The notes under the pieces: model-generated
Seen by the model: the letters and a program-made list of their open reading frames with translations, nothing else
What the model was told of the DNA's origin: nothing
Databases searched by the model: none
In this document: positions 6,204 to 14,844 of the stretch, in pieces
How positions within the stretch are numbered: the first letter of the stretch is position 1
Layout: each line of letters begins with the position of its first letter
Translations under genes and position numbers: made by a program
Source of the DNA: Phaeovulum sp.
GTDB taxonomy: Bacteria > Pseudomonadota > Alphaproteobacteria > Rhodobacterales > Rhodobacteraceae
Assembly: GCF_030684035.1 (NCBI RefSeq)
Contig: NZ_JAUXPI010000020.1
Location: 24,503 to 88,502 of the forward strand
Reading direction: 5' to 3'
DNA: 64,000 nt

Positions 6204-8486
6204 ATGGCGAGGGCGGTGGTGGTGCAAAGCACGTTGGGCGCGCTTGGCCCGGTGCTTGACGCGCTGGCCTGGCCCGAGGGCGAGGGCTATGCCTTCCGCA
6301 TTTTCTTTGCCGCACCCGCCGCGCGCGAAAGCTTTACCGACGCCCGCCGCCCCGGCTGCGCCGAGGTGCGCGAATTGCGCGAAATTTCGGGCGGCATGAT
6401 GGTGGCGGGCCAGAGCCCTGCCCTGCCGCTGCGGCTGGCGATGGCAGAAGGCGAGATCGAGATCGTGCCGGACCTGCCGGACCTTGGCCCCTTTGCCGGA
6501 ACCAACGCGCTTTTGGCGCTTCGGCTGGAAGAATCCGCCGATGTGGTTCTGGAATGGCTTGCCTACCACGCCGGGCAGCACGGCGCAGAAAGCGCGGTCA
6601 TCATCAACCGCGCCCCGCCCGACAGCCCGGCAGGCGGCCCGGCGGAGTTTGCCGAGGCGCTGGAACGCGGGCTTGAGGCGCGCGGCCTTGGCCTGCCGGT
6701 GGCGGTGATCGACAGCGTGGTGCCCCTGGGCAAACCCGGATGGGGGCCTGAAAACCACCTCTATCTGGCCCCCGACGCCCCCGGCAAGGACCGCATGAAG
6801 ATGCCCGCGCATGACCTCTGGCGGGCACCGCTTGGGCAGGGCGTGGTCTATGAAATCGCCAAGTGGCGCTATCTGGCGCGGGCGCGCGCGGTGCTGGCGC
6901 TCGATGTGACCGACTTGCTGGCAATGCGCGCGCCCGATGCGCCCACTGCCTTTGACCTTTGCCTAGCGGCAAAGGGTGGCGTGGTGCTGCTTGCCGGGCG
7001 GCGCATCTACCCCTGGCGGGTGCGGCAGGGCGAGCCTGCGCGCTTTGCCGACCATATCTGCCAGCAGTTCGACGCCCGCCGCGGCATCGCGCGATGGGGG
7101 GTCGCGCCCGAGAGGGCGGGGCTGCAAAACACCTGGCGCGCGATCCGCGTGGCCTATGCACGGCCGGAGACCGGGCAAGTGGTTCCATTCTGGCGCGCGA
7201 TGGCGCTTCGAGTGCCGGGTCGCGCCGCCTCCGAGCTTGCGCCAAAGACCTCGCTGGTGGAAGACCCCGCACTTGTGGCACTCGCCACCGGCGTTTTCGG
7301 GCACAAACCGATCAGGCCGCCGGTTTCAGCGGCCAAGCCAGCGCCCGCGCAGGCGCTTGCCGCCGGGCGCACGGCGATCGTGACCACGATGAAGAACGAA
7401 GGCCCGTTCATCCTTGAATGGCTTGCCTACCACCGCGCCATCGGGGTGCAGGATTTTCTGGTCTATACCAACGACTGCACCGACGGCACCGACACGATGT
7501 TGCAGGTGCTGCAAGCCAAGGGGCTGGTGCAGCAGCGCGACAACCCGTTTCGCAGCATGAACCTGCCGCCCCAGCATGCGGCGTTGCAGGCGGCGGAATC
7601 GGAGCCGGTGATTCGCGATTGCGGCTGGGCGATCTGCATGGATGTGGACGAGTTCATCAATATCAAGATCGGCGATGGCACCCTGCCCGCGCTTTATGCG
7701 GAAATGGGTTCTGCCAACATGATCTCGCTGACCTGGCGGCTTTTTGGCAATGCGGATGTGGACGGCTACGAAGACCGTTTTCTGCTCGACCAGTTCAGCC
7801 TTTGCGCGCCCGAAGTGGTGCGCAAGCCGCATCAGGCCTGGGGCTTCAAGACGCTGTTTCGCAATATCGACATCTACAAGAAGCTTGGCGTGCACCGGCC
7901 AAAGGGGTTGATCCCCGACCTTTGGGACCAGGTGGCATGGCTGAATGGTTCTGGCCGCCCGATGCCGCGCGAGATGTTCCGCAACGGCTGGCGCTCGACG
8001 CTGGAAACCTACGGCTACGACTGGGTGCAGCTTAACCACTATGCCTTGCGCTCGGCCGAGAGCTTTCTGGTCAAGCGCGACCGTGGCCGGGTGAACCATG
8101 TGGACCGCGATCAGGGCCTGCACTACTGGTTCCGGATGAACCACAACGCGGTCGAGGACCGCTCGATCCGGCGGATGCTGCCGGCGCTTGAAGCGGAGTG
8201 GGCGCGGCTGATGGCCGACCCCGAGATTGCCGCGGCACATGCCCATTCGGTTGCCTGCCACCGCGCGAAGATTGCCGAACTGCGCGCCGAGCCGGTTCCG
8301 TCGGCTTTCTACGCGGAGTTGACGGGCGAGCGGCTGAAGCGGCTTTCGCGGATGCTGCACATGTTCGGCTCGGCGGTGTTCAGCGCCGGACCCGGCATCA
8401 TTCCGCCCGATCTGCACAGCCGCGATCTGCCGCGCGGTTTCTTCTTTGCGCCCGAACCCGAACCCGAACCACAGGAGCCGCAGTGA
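6204..8486 (+). CDS. GT2/GT92-type glycosyltransferase with a degenerate N-terminal GT copy
   Basis: This is a 760-residue protein. The active-looking domain is at about 388-640: TTMKNEGPFILEWLAYH, YTNDCTDGTD, then CMDVDEFINI (metal/nucleotide-sugar site at 480-484). This is the Glyco_tranf_2_4 / GT92 pattern. Residues 100-245 contain a weakened second copy: VLEWLAYHAGQHGAESAVIINRA matches the start of the C-terminal copy, and ALDVTDLLAM stands where CMDVDEFINI should be, so the acidic site is damaged. The C-terminus is an EPEPEPEP tail. The start ATG 6204 is preceded very closely by CAGGAA. It probably forms a transcription unit with the next two genes on this strand (8563 and 9770). The sugar and acceptor cannot be predicted. 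Confidence 0.8.
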   Translation: MARAVVVQSTLGALGPVLDALAWPEGEGYAFRIFFAAPAARESFTDARRPGCAEVRELREISGGMMVAGQSPALPLRLAMAEGEIEIVPDLPDLGPFAGTNALLALRLEESADVVLEWLAYHAGQHGAESAVIINRAPPDSPAGGPAEFAEALERGLEARGLGLPVAVIDSVVPLGKPGWGPENHLYLAPDAPGKDRMKMPAHDLWRAPLGQGVVYEIAKWRYLARARAVLALDVTDLLAMRAPDAPTAFDLCLAAKGGVVLLAGRRIYPWRVRQGEPARFADHICQQFDARRGIARWGVAPERAGLQNTWRAIRVAYARPETGQVVPFWRAMALRVPGRAASELAPKTSLVEDPALVALATGVFGHKPIRPPVSAAKPAPAQALAAGRTAIVTTMKNEGPFILEWLAYHRAIGVQDFLVYTNDCTDGTDTMLQVLQAKGLVQQRDNPFRSMNLPPQHAALQAAESEPVIRDCGWAICMDVDEFINIKIGDGTLPALYAEMGSANMISLTWRLFGNADVDGYEDRFLLDQFSLCAPEVVRKPHQAWGFKTLFRNIDIYKKLGVHRPKGLIPDLWDQVAWLNGSGRPMPREMFRNGWRSTLETYGYDWVQLNHYALRSAESFLVKRDRGRVNHVDRDQGLHYWFRMNHNAVEDRSIRRMLPALEAEWARLMADPEIAAAHAHSVACHRAKIAELRAEPVPSAFYAELTGERLKRLSRMLHMFGSAVFSAGPGIIPPDLHSRDLPRGFFFAPEPEPEPQEPQ

Positions 8487-8562
8487 GCGATCAGCAAAGC
8501 GACAGGCCAACCGCCAGCGCGTGCGCCGCGCCACCGCGCGGTGCCGGGGCAGGTGATTTCGG

Positions 8563-9648
8563 ATGAGCACCCAAGCACCCCGGTTTCTCGCCCTGCTCAC
8601 GGTCAAGAACGAGGCCAGCTTTCTGCTCGACTGGCTGGCACATCACCGCGCTGCGGGCTTCACCGATGTGCTGGCCGTTTCCAACGATTGCAGCGATGGC
8701 TCCGATGCGATGCTCGACAGGCTGGCGGCGCTTGGCTGGCTCGTGCATCTGCGCAACCCCGGCCCGCATCCGCAAGGGCCGCAATGGTCGGCTCTGAAAC
8801 TTGCCGAGCGGCATCCGCTGATGCGCGCCGCCGATTGGGTGATGACGCTCGACATCGATGAGTTTCTCAACATCCATGTCGGCGACCGCAGCCTTGCGGC
8901 GCTGATTGCTGCCTGCCCCGAGGCCGATGCGCTGGCGCTTTCCTGGCGGATGTTCGGCAATTGCGGGGTGGTCGATTATGTCGATCACCCGCTGCCCGCG
9001 CAGTTTCTGCGCGCGGCACCCGCAGAAATGCTCTGGCCGTGGCGGGCGCAGATGATCAAGACGCTCTGGCGAAATGACGGAACCTGGGCCAAGCCCGGGG
9101 TGCACCGCCCGCGCGCGCCCGACCCGGCGCGGCTGGCGGCGCAACGCTGGGTCGATGGCAGCGGCCGCAAATTGCCCGATCTTTACCGCAACGGGCGGCT
9201 TTTTGCGCCGCTTGGCCAGAACAACTGGGGACTGGCGCAGATCAACCATTACCCGCTCGGCTCGATGCAGGGCTATGTGGTGAAATGCGACCGTGGCCGT
9301 GCCAATCGCGATGCGGCGGCGTTTGATATGTCCTACTGGGTTGAACGCAATTTCTGCACCGATGACGATGCCTCGATTCTGGCGCTTGCCCCTGCGGCGG
9401 CGCGCTGGCGGGGCGAGCTTGCGGCGGATAATGAACTGGCGGCATTGCACCGGAAGGCGGTGGACTGGCGGGCCGGGCGATTCGCGGCTCTGATGCTGGA
9501 AGAGCAGTTCCGCGCGCTTTTCGGGCGTTTGCAACTGGCCCCGCCAAGCCAGCCGCTCAGCGCCGAGGCGGCGGCGCGGATGCTCGGCTGGGGGCGGCGA
9601 GGTACTGAAGCCGAAGCCGCAACAATGGCGCGCCGCCGCCGGGACTGA
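8563..9648 (+). CDS. GT2/GT92-family glycosyltransferase
   Basis: This 361-residue single-domain relative of the C-terminal half of the preceding protein has ALLTVKNEASFLLDWLAHH at the N-terminus, SNDCSDGSD, then the acidic site LDIDEFLNIHVGD around residue 95. The shared downstream blocks (LSWRMFGNCGV, GVHRPRAP, QINHYPLGSMQGYVVKCDRGRAN) align with the 6204 protein. It lies 76 nt downstream of that gene. No membrane segment is visible, so it is likely a cytoplasmic enzyme decorating a surface glycan precursor. The ATG at 8563 has only a weak purine-rich stretch upstream. Confidence 0.8.
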   Translation: MSTQAPRFLALLTVKNEASFLLDWLAHHRAAGFTDVLAVSNDCSDGSDAMLDRLAALGWLVHLRNPGPHPQGPQWSALKLAERHPLMRAADWVMTLDIDEFLNIHVGDRSLAALIAACPEADALALSWRMFGNCGVVDYVDHPLPAQFLRAAPAEMLWPWRAQMIKTLWRNDGTWAKPGVHRPRAPDPARLAAQRWVDGSGRKLPDLYRNGRLFAPLGQNNWGLAQINHYPLGSMQGYVVKCDRGRANRDAAAFDMSYWVERNFCTDDDASILALAPAAARWRGELAADNELAALHRKAVDWRAGRFAALMLEEQFRALFGRLQLAPPSQPLSAEAAARMLGWGRRGTEAEAATMARRRRD

Positions 9649-9769
9649 CCGCGCTGAGAGGACAATCCGCCTTATTTTTGCACAGATTGGCCTTCAACCG
9701 GCCTTGTGCAGTGGTATTATGGGCGGCGAGACGGCGCTTTTTCGCGGTCCTTCCAATGCGGGAAAGTTG

Positions 9770-10729
9770 ATGCAGGCCGAAACCGACGCCACCACCGATC
9801 TTGCGGCCCTCAGCCCTGCGCAATGGGCGAAGAGGTTGGAAGAAATCGGCGACGAGGCGGGGTATTGCGAAAACCTCGGAGCGCGGCACCGGGTGTTCTT
9901 TTCCGACCAGGGGCCGGTGCTACTGGTCACCTTCGAGACTGTCGCCGAAATCCGCGCGCGCCAGCCGGACCAGTTGCCAATGGGCCATGCCATCGCTGCT
10001 TCGCGCGGCTGGTCGAGCCTGACAGTGATTGCCGATGGCGACACCTGGTTTCGCGACCGCGCGGTCTATGGCTATTTCGACAGGCTGGTGGACGACGCCT
10101 TTTTTGAAGATTTCGACCGCGTGGTGTTTTTTGGCGCGGGCATGGCGGGCTATGCGGCGGCGGCCTATGCGGTGGCGGCACCCGGTGCCACGGTGATCGC
10201 GCTGGCACCGCAAGCCACGCTCGAGCCGCGCATCGCGGGCTGGGACCATCGATTCGCCCATATGCGCCGGACCTCGTTCAGCGACCGTTACGGATATGCC
10301 CCCGACATGCTCGAAGGCGCGGGCGAGGCCTTTGTGGTGTTCGATCCGCTGGAGGCGATGGACGCGATGCATGCGGCGCTGTTTCGCAGGCCTTATGTCA
10401 CCGCCCTGCCCTGCCCGACGCTCGGGCCAAATCTGGCGGGAATGCTCGACACGCTCGGGATGATCGAACCGATGCTGGTGGCCGCCTGCGAAGGGCGCTT
10501 CAGCGCGGCGGCGTTCTGGCGGCTTTACCGGCTGCGGCGCGATTCGGTGCGCTATCTGCGGCTCTTGGCGGCGCGGACTGATGCTGCGGGGCGACCATTT
10601 CTGACCGCGCTCGTCGCCCGCAACGCGGCGCACAGGCTTTCGTCGCCGCGCTTTCGCAGCCGTCTTGCGCAGCTTGAAGAGGTGCTGGCCGTAAAGGGCA
10701 TCACGCTGCCGCCGGAACGGCAGCGCTAG
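9770..10729 (+). CDS. Alpha/beta-hydrolase-like protein lacking the nucleophile serine
   Basis: This 319-residue protein is paralogous to the C-terminal domain of the 3866-6067 protein. Shared blocks are LLVTFET / LVVTFDN, GWSSL / GWSML, TWFRDRAVYGYFDRL / TWYRDPWVASEFDRL, FDRVVFFGAGMAGYAA / FERVVFYGASMGGYAA and ALAPQATLEP / AISPQSTLDR. The elbow reads GAGMAG here, so glycine 124 replaces the expected catalytic serine; it may bind rather than hydrolyse. The start is uncertain: ATG 9770 follows GGGAAAG, and a possible TTCAAC-16-TATTAT promoter (9693-9720) would put transcription downstream of the in-frame ATG at 9719. From memory, relatives in this family are sometimes labelled PAPS reductase, which I see no support for. 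Confidence 0.65.
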   Translation: MQAETDATTDLAALSPAQWAKRLEEIGDEAGYCENLGARHRVFFSDQGPVLLVTFETVAEIRARQPDQLPMGHAIAASRGWSSLTVIADGDTWFRDRAVYGYFDRLVDDAFFEDFDRVVFFGAGMAGYAAAAYAVAAPGATVIALAPQATLEPRIAGWDHRFAHMRRTSFSDRYGYAPDMLEGAGEAFVVFDPLEAMDAMHAALFRRPYVTALPCPTLGPNLAGMLDTLGMIEPMLVAACEGRFSAAAFWRLYRLRRDSVRYLRLLAARTDAAGRPFLTALVARNAAHRLSSPRFRSRLAQLEEVLAVKGITLPPERQR

Positions 10730-10735
10730 GCTTTT

Positions 10736-11107
10736 TCAGGCGTTTGAAGCGGGTGGACCGGCCTCGGCATCGGCGGCATCCTCATCCGTGCCATCATCGC
10801 CATGCATCCGCGCCACATGAAACTGCACATGCCGCCGCGCGTGCCGGGTTCCGATGTCACCGGCTGAGGTTGCGGTATCGGGGGCAAAGCAGCCGCGAAA
10901 CGGGTGCAAGGCGGCACCGAGGCCCGCCAGGGCAGCTTCAATGGCGGGGTCCCGCAGCACGATCAGCCGCCCTTCGGCGAACTGGCAGGAGGCAAGCCGC
11001 GCTCCGATTGCCCAGGCCAGACGCGGCAGATCGCCGCGCACCTCCAGCAATTCCTCTTCGCTATGCCCGCCCTGCGGACCCCGCTTTGCATCGTGCGACT
11101 TGCTCAT
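10736..11107 (-). CDS. Hypothetical protein, 123 residues
   Basis: I do not recognise this family. The start ATG at 11107 is preceded by AGGAGG with 5 nt spacing, the best ribosome site in the area, which supports a real gene. The product is soluble: an acidic N-terminal segment (HSEEELLEVRGDLPRLAW), two cysteines, and a His-rich stretch (RHARRHVQFHVARMHGDD) before an acidic Ala-rich tail. The His-rich part could bind metal, but this is only an inference. It converges on the hydrolase-like gene with a 6-nt gap and lies 87 nt downstream of the DUF1127 gene on the same strand. Confidence 0.6.
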   Translation of the reverse strand: MSKSHDAKRGPQGGHSEEELLEVRGDLPRLAWAIGARLASCQFAEGRLIVLRDPAIEAALAGLGAALHPFRGCFAPDTATSAGDIGTRHARRHVQFHVARMHGDDGTDEDAADAEAGPPASNA

Positions 11108-11194
11108 GGCACCCTCCTGGGCCTGGCATCAGCTGCCTTGCCGCCGCAAGTATCCGCCCTGCACTGCCTGCCTGCAAGCGCTGGTGCCGGAAAA

Positions 11195-11419
11195 TCAGAT
11201 CCAGAAGCGGTCGGAAAAGACGTGATAGACGATACGGTCGCGACGGACGCCGATTTTTGCCAGTTCTGCGTCCGAAAGTGCTTCCAGCCGCTCGACCTCG
11301 GCAACCCGCGAGTGGCGGTCGATATAGGTGGCGATGCCCTGTGCAAGGCCGCTGAAGAAGGCGTTGATCCCTGCGGGAACTGTGGGCAGGCGCGGCGCGT
11401 GGGCGATGATGAAAGCCAT
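11195..11419 (-). CDS. DUF1127 (YjiS-like) small protein
   Basis: This 74-residue protein starts at ATG 11419, with GGAG 8 nt upstream. The C-terminal half has the DUF1127 pattern: EVERLEALSDAELAKIGVRRDRI. The family comprises short basic proteins. In Rhodobacter a member (CcaF1) acts with stress-induced CcsR sRNAs in RNA turnover and one-carbon metabolism. I looked for CCUCC-loop hairpins directly downstream of this gene and saw none, so this copy does not have the classical ccaF-ccsR arrangement. The N-terminal third (MAFIIAHAPRL) is hydrophobic but too short for a convincing membrane segment. Confidence 0.8.
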   Translation of the reverse strand: MAFIIAHAPRLPTVPAGINAFFSGLAQGIATYIDRHSRVAEVERLEALSDAELAKIGVRRDRIVYHVFSDRFWI

Positions 11420-11537
11420 TGGCGATCTCCGTGAGGTCTGTGGTTCCCCCTGACGGAGATATAAGTCAGCAGCGCTGCCACAACCACCATCGAGGACGCA
11501 TGACCGCCATGCAATTGCTGCAGCGCAGAAGGCCAGA

Positions 11538-11849
11538 TCAGGCCGGGCAGCGGAACGCCCCGGCACGAACCTCGTAAACCGGCTCGCCCGGTCGCTGAAG
11601 ATCAAAGACCACATGCGTGGCACCGGCTGCCCGGGCCTCGTCCTTCACCATGTTGCGCGCATACCGCAGCCCCTGATCGGCCAGAAGCGGGCCATAAACG
11701 CCAGGTGCCATGCGGATATTGGTGATCAGCGTGCAGCCCGCAACCTCGGCGGCTGTAGCCTCGTTGATGCCCCGAACCCCGACCAGGCCGGGGTCGTTGC
11801 ACGCGGCAAGCGCAAAAAGCGCGACAAGGGATGCTCCGAGACGTTTCAT
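11538..11849 (-). CDS. Small outer-membrane-type lipoprotein (DUF4156-like)
   Basis: This 103-residue lipoprotein starts at ATG 11849, with GGAGG 9 nt upstream; the longer frame to 11918 is rejected. The N-terminus MKRLGASLVALFALAAC ends in a lipobox with the acylated cysteine at 17, so it should be a lipoprotein; the residue after Cys is Asn, not Asp, which favours outer-membrane sorting. The mature part has a central pair of cysteines (one in VAGCTLITN, one near the end in FRCPA) and resembles DUF4156-type lipoproteins (NEARNMVKDEAR-like helix, then GATHVVFD). The function is unknown. It is a single gene on this strand. Confidence 0.75.
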   Translation of the reverse strand: MKRLGASLVALFALAACNDPGLVGVRGINEATAAEVAGCTLITNIRMAPGVYGPLLADQGLRYARNMVKDEARAAGATHVVFDLQRPGEPVYEVRAGAFRCPA

Positions 11850-11940
11850 CGTTGCGGCCTCCGGGGTCGATGGCAGGGCCATGCTGCGCGGGCGGCGCGC
11901 CGGGCGCAAGCCTGCCAATGGCCGCAGCCCCGGGGTGTGT

Positions 11941-12135
11941 TCAATTAACCTCGATCAGCATTTGCACCTCGTCGGTGCGCAGACGGGTAAGCCGCGCCCG
12001 GCAGCCATAGATCGGCATCGGTTCGGCAAAGCCGCCGCGTGCCACGCCGCGCCAGACCATCGTGGCAACTTTGCGCTTTGGCTTTCGCCCCAAATACCAT
12101 ATGATGTGGATGCCAGACCCGAGCAGGCTGGCCAA
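11941..12135 (-). CDS. Possible small membrane protein with TTG start
   Basis: A 64-codon frame with codon use like its neighbours. Reading upstream to the previous stop gives a long hydrophobic run (FPILLYVVLASLLGSGIHII), then a basic YLGRKPKRK and a soluble tail ending DEVQMLIEVN. The only standard start codon available is a TTG at 12135 in the middle of that hydrophobic run, without a ribosome site. It is therefore either a real small gene with an unusual start, or a remnant. It lies head to head with the beta-barrel gene and would overlap its promoter. Confidence 0.3.
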   Translation of the reverse strand: MASLLGSGIHIIWYLGRKPKRKVATMVWRGVARGGFAEPMPIYGCRARLTRLRTDEVQMLIEVN

Positions 12136-12167
12136 GACAACATATAGTAGAATTGGAAAAATTCAAA

Positions 12168-12830
12168 ATGCAGGCAACCTCTCCCCTCCACCGGGGCGCA
12201 ACCCTTGCGCCATTGCTGATCCTGTTCGTGGCCGCCACCCCGGCGGCTGCGCAATCCACCGTCGGCCAATGGGACGGCGCCTACTTTGGCGGCTCGCTCG
12301 CGCTTGCCGGGCTTGGTGCCGACCGTGTTGCGGTAAGCCCGCCGGGCGATCAGCCCGGAACGCTGATCATCTCGGGCGCACTGGCGGCGGTTCAAGTCGG
12401 CTGGATGGGCCACAAGGGCAATCTGGTCTGGGGCATCGAGGGCGACGTGCAGCTTGGCCATGTCGCCGACGCCTTTTCCGCCGCACCTTACGATGCAAGC
12501 TCCACCGTCAGCCAGGCCGCCAGTCTGCGTCTGCTTGCAGGGATACCCGCGGGCCGCAAGGGGTTGCTCTATCTGAGCGGCGGCATCACCGCGGCCAAGA
12601 TCGAATATTCGGTGACCGGCCCCGGTGGGCTGAACCTTGCCGATGATTCCTTCCATGCCGGATACGAGATCGGCGCGGGCTACGAACACGCGCTGAGCGC
12701 CAACTGGAGCGCCCGGCTCGAATACAAATATGCCAACTTCGGCAAGACCAACCTCAACGACGGCATCGGCGAAACCGAAGAAACGCCCGACTACCACATG
12801 CTGCGGATCGGCATCAACCGGCGCTTCTGA
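12168..12830 (+). CDS. Outer-membrane beta-barrel protein
   Basis: This 220-residue porin-like protein has an OmpA-type 8-strand barrel pattern (PF13505-like). The signal peptide runs from the start to about AATPAAAQ (residue 29), after which the mature part begins STVGQWDGAYFGGS. Alternating hydrophobic residues and glycines give strands (GWMGHKGNLVWGIEGD; GLLYLSGGI; YEIGAGYEHAL; ARLEYKYANFG), and the chain ends LRIGINRRF with the terminal phenylalanine used by the BAM machinery. ATG 12168 is preferred; a TTG at 12153 is in frame. The likely role is a structural or adhesive surface protein; no specific substrate can be named. Confidence 0.8.
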   Translation: MQATSPLHRGATLAPLLILFVAATPAAAQSTVGQWDGAYFGGSLALAGLGADRVAVSPPGDQPGTLIISGALAAVQVGWMGHKGNLVWGIEGDVQLGHVADAFSAAPYDASSTVSQAASLRLLAGIPAGRKGLLYLSGGITAAKIEYSVTGPGGLNLADDSFHAGYEIGAGYEHALSANWSARLEYKYANFGKTNLNDGIGETEETPDYHMLRIGINRRF

Positions 12831-12918
12831 TCTGCCGGGGCAGCGGCGGGCAAGCAAGGGCGAACCCGCCGCCCAAAATTTGCTGGAAATGCCGCAGCCT
12901 TTGCGCTAGCGGGGGCGC

Positions 12919-13962
12919 ATGACAGACATGCTCACCATCGCCCGGCCCGACGATTTTCACCTGCATCTGCGCGATGGCGCGATGTTGCAGGGGGTGCTGC
13001 CGGAAACCACAAGGCATTTCGCCCGCGCTCTGGTCATGCCAAATCTGCTGCCGCCGGTGGTGACCACCGCCGATGCCCGCGCCTACCGAGACCGCATTCT
13101 TGCCCTGTTGCCCGAAGCTGCCGATTTCACCCCGCTGATGACGCTCTATCTGACCGAAACCACCGACCCCGAGGATGTCGCCGTCGGCGCGGCCGAGGGG
13201 TTGATCGCGGCGGTGAAGCTTTACCCCGCCGGTGCCACCACCAATTCGGCCTCGGGGGTGCGCAATTTCGACGCGGTGCGCGCCGTGCTGGAATGCATGG
13301 CCGAGATTGGCCTGCCACTTTCGGTGCATGGCGAAGTGACCGATCCGCGGGTGGATATTTTCGACCGCGAGGCGGTGTTCATCGACACCGTGCTTGACCC
13401 ATTGCGCCGCGCCACGCCGGGCCTGCGGGTGGTGATGGAGCATATCACCACCGCCGAGGGTGTGGCCTATGCGCGGGCGGGCGGGCCCGACCTTGCCGCC
13501 ACCATCACCACGCATCATCTGATCTTGAACCGCAATCACCTGCTCGCCGGGGGGATCAGGCCGCATTACTACTGCCTGCCGGTCGCCAAGCGCGAAAGCC
13601 ACCGGCTGGCGCTGCGCGCGGCGGCAACGTCGGGCGAGCCGGGCTTTTTCCTCGGCACCGACTCGGCACCGCATATCGATGCGCTGAAAGAACACGCCTG
13701 CGGCTGCGCGGGCTGCTTTACCGCCACCAACAGCCTGCCTGTGCTGGCGCAGGTGTTCGAGGATATGGGCGCGCTCCCGCGGCTCGAAGGGTTCACCTCG
13801 CGCCATGGCGCGACCTTCTACCGCCTGCCGCCCAACACCGGCACAATGACGCTCGAGCGCCGCGCCAATCCGTTGCAGCTGCCCGAGAAGATTTTGACCG
13901 GTGCCGGTCCGGTGACGGTGTTTGACCCCGGTTTTCCGCTTTACTGGCATGTTGCGCCCTGA
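12919..13962 (+). CDS. pyrC: Dihydroorotase
   Basis: This zinc enzyme cyclises carbamoyl aspartate to dihydroorotate in pyrimidine synthesis. At 347 residues it matches the E. coli PyrC type. The HLHLRDG metal site is at about 14-20, KLYPAGATT carries the carboxylated lysine, and metal histidines lie in SVHGE, EHITT and HHLI. GTDSAPH contains the catalytic aspartate. It lies 28 nt ahead of pyrE and the two form an operon, linking the third and fifth steps of the pathway. Confidence 0.96.
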   Translation: MTDMLTIARPDDFHLHLRDGAMLQGVLPETTRHFARALVMPNLLPPVVTTADARAYRDRILALLPEAADFTPLMTLYLTETTDPEDVAVGAAEGLIAAVKLYPAGATTNSASGVRNFDAVRAVLECMAEIGLPLSVHGEVTDPRVDIFDREAVFIDTVLDPLRRATPGLRVVMEHITTAEGVAYARAGGPDLAATITTHHLILNRNHLLAGGIRPHYYCLPVAKRESHRLALRAAATSGEPGFFLGTDSAPHIDALKEHACGCAGCFTATNSLPVLAQVFEDMGALPRLEGFTSRHGATFYRLPPNTGTMTLERRANPLQLPEKILTGAGPVTVFDPGFPLYWHVAP

Positions 13963-13990
13963 GCGGGGAAGCCCCAAGAAAGGATCGCCG

Positions 13991-14671
13991 ATGATCGCCG
14001 CCGCCTTCCCGCCGAAACAGGAAATCGCCCGCCTGACGGCGCGCATGCTGCTGGAAATCGAGGCGGTGCATTTCAATGCCGCGGTGCCGTTCACGCTCGC
14101 CTCCGGGCTGCCATCGCCTACCTACATCGATTGCCGCAAGCTGATTTCGTTTCCGCGCATCCGCTCGGTGCTGATGGATTTCCTTGCAGTCACGGTGCTG
14201 CGCGAAGCCGGGTTCGAGGCGTTCAGCAATATCGCAGGCGGCGAAACGGCGGGCATTCCCTTTGCGGCACTGGTGGCCGAAAGGCTGGCGCTGCCGATGA
14301 CCTATGTGCGCAAGAAACCCAAGGGCTACGGGCGCAATGCGCGTATTGAAGGGGTGATGGGCGAGGGCGACAGAGTGCTTTTGGTCGAGGATCTGACCAC
14401 CGATGGCGGCTCAAAGCTCAGTTTCGTCGATGCGATCCGCGAAACTGGCGCAACTTGTGGCCACACAGCGGTGATTTTTTACTACGGCATCTTCCCCGAA
14501 ACGCTGCCGAACCTTGCCGCGCACGGGCTGGCGCTGCACCACCTCTGCACCTGGTGGGATGTGCTTGCCGAGGCGCGCGAACAGGCCGCCTTTGATGCCG
14601 CAACGCTCGACGAGGTCGAGGCGTTCTTGACCAACCCCAGGCTCTGGCAGGACACCCACCGCAAGACGTGA
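13991..14671 (+). CDS. pyrE: Orotate phosphoribosyltransferase
   Basis: This enzyme joins orotate and PRPP to make OMP. From ATG 13991 (AAAGGA 7 nt upstream) it is 226 residues; the longer frame from 13922 overlaps pyr[18 protein letters not shown] is the orotate-side segment, [17 protein letters not shown] is the flexible loop with the catalytic Lys/Arg, and [11 protein letters not shown] is the PRPP-binding motif. That motif reads TTDGGS rather than the commoner TTGGS, so it carries one extra residue. It is a soluble dimeric enzyme, second gene of the pyrC-pyrE unit. Confidence 0.95.
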   Translation: MIAAAFPPKQEIARLTARMLLEIEAVHFNAAVPFTLASGLPSPTYIDCRKLISFPRIRSVLMDFLAVTVLREAGFEAFSNIAGGETAGIPFAALVAERLALPMTYVRKKPKGYGRNARIEGVMGEGDRVLLVEDLTTDGGSKLSFVDAIRETGATCGHTAVIFYYGIFPETLPNLAAHGLALHHLCTWWDVLAEAREQAAFDAATLDEVEAFLTNPRLWQDTHRKT

Positions 14672-14844
14672 CGATTCGCGCGGTTTCGGTTACCATGGAA
14701 TGTGGGCGCGCGGCGGGCGGTGGCAAAATCTGGGTCTGGCGGCGTTTGTCCACAGGGTTTTCCCGGCGGATGTGCACCGTTCTATACAAATTGATCCCCG
14801 GGCCTGCATCGGCGATACCGGGGGCTTGAGCAAAGGGGGCAGCG

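Noticed and set aside
3923..6259. A 778-codon plus-strand open frame over the three-part glycosyltransferase gene
   Set aside because: Antisense to a gene with clear motifs; composition is Arg/Gly/Ala-rich shadow and no start site is supported.
11108..11194. Possible CcsR sRNA downstream of the DUF1127 gene
   Set aside because: The 87-nt interval has no CCUCC-loop hairpins; the only match is the ribosome site of the next gene.
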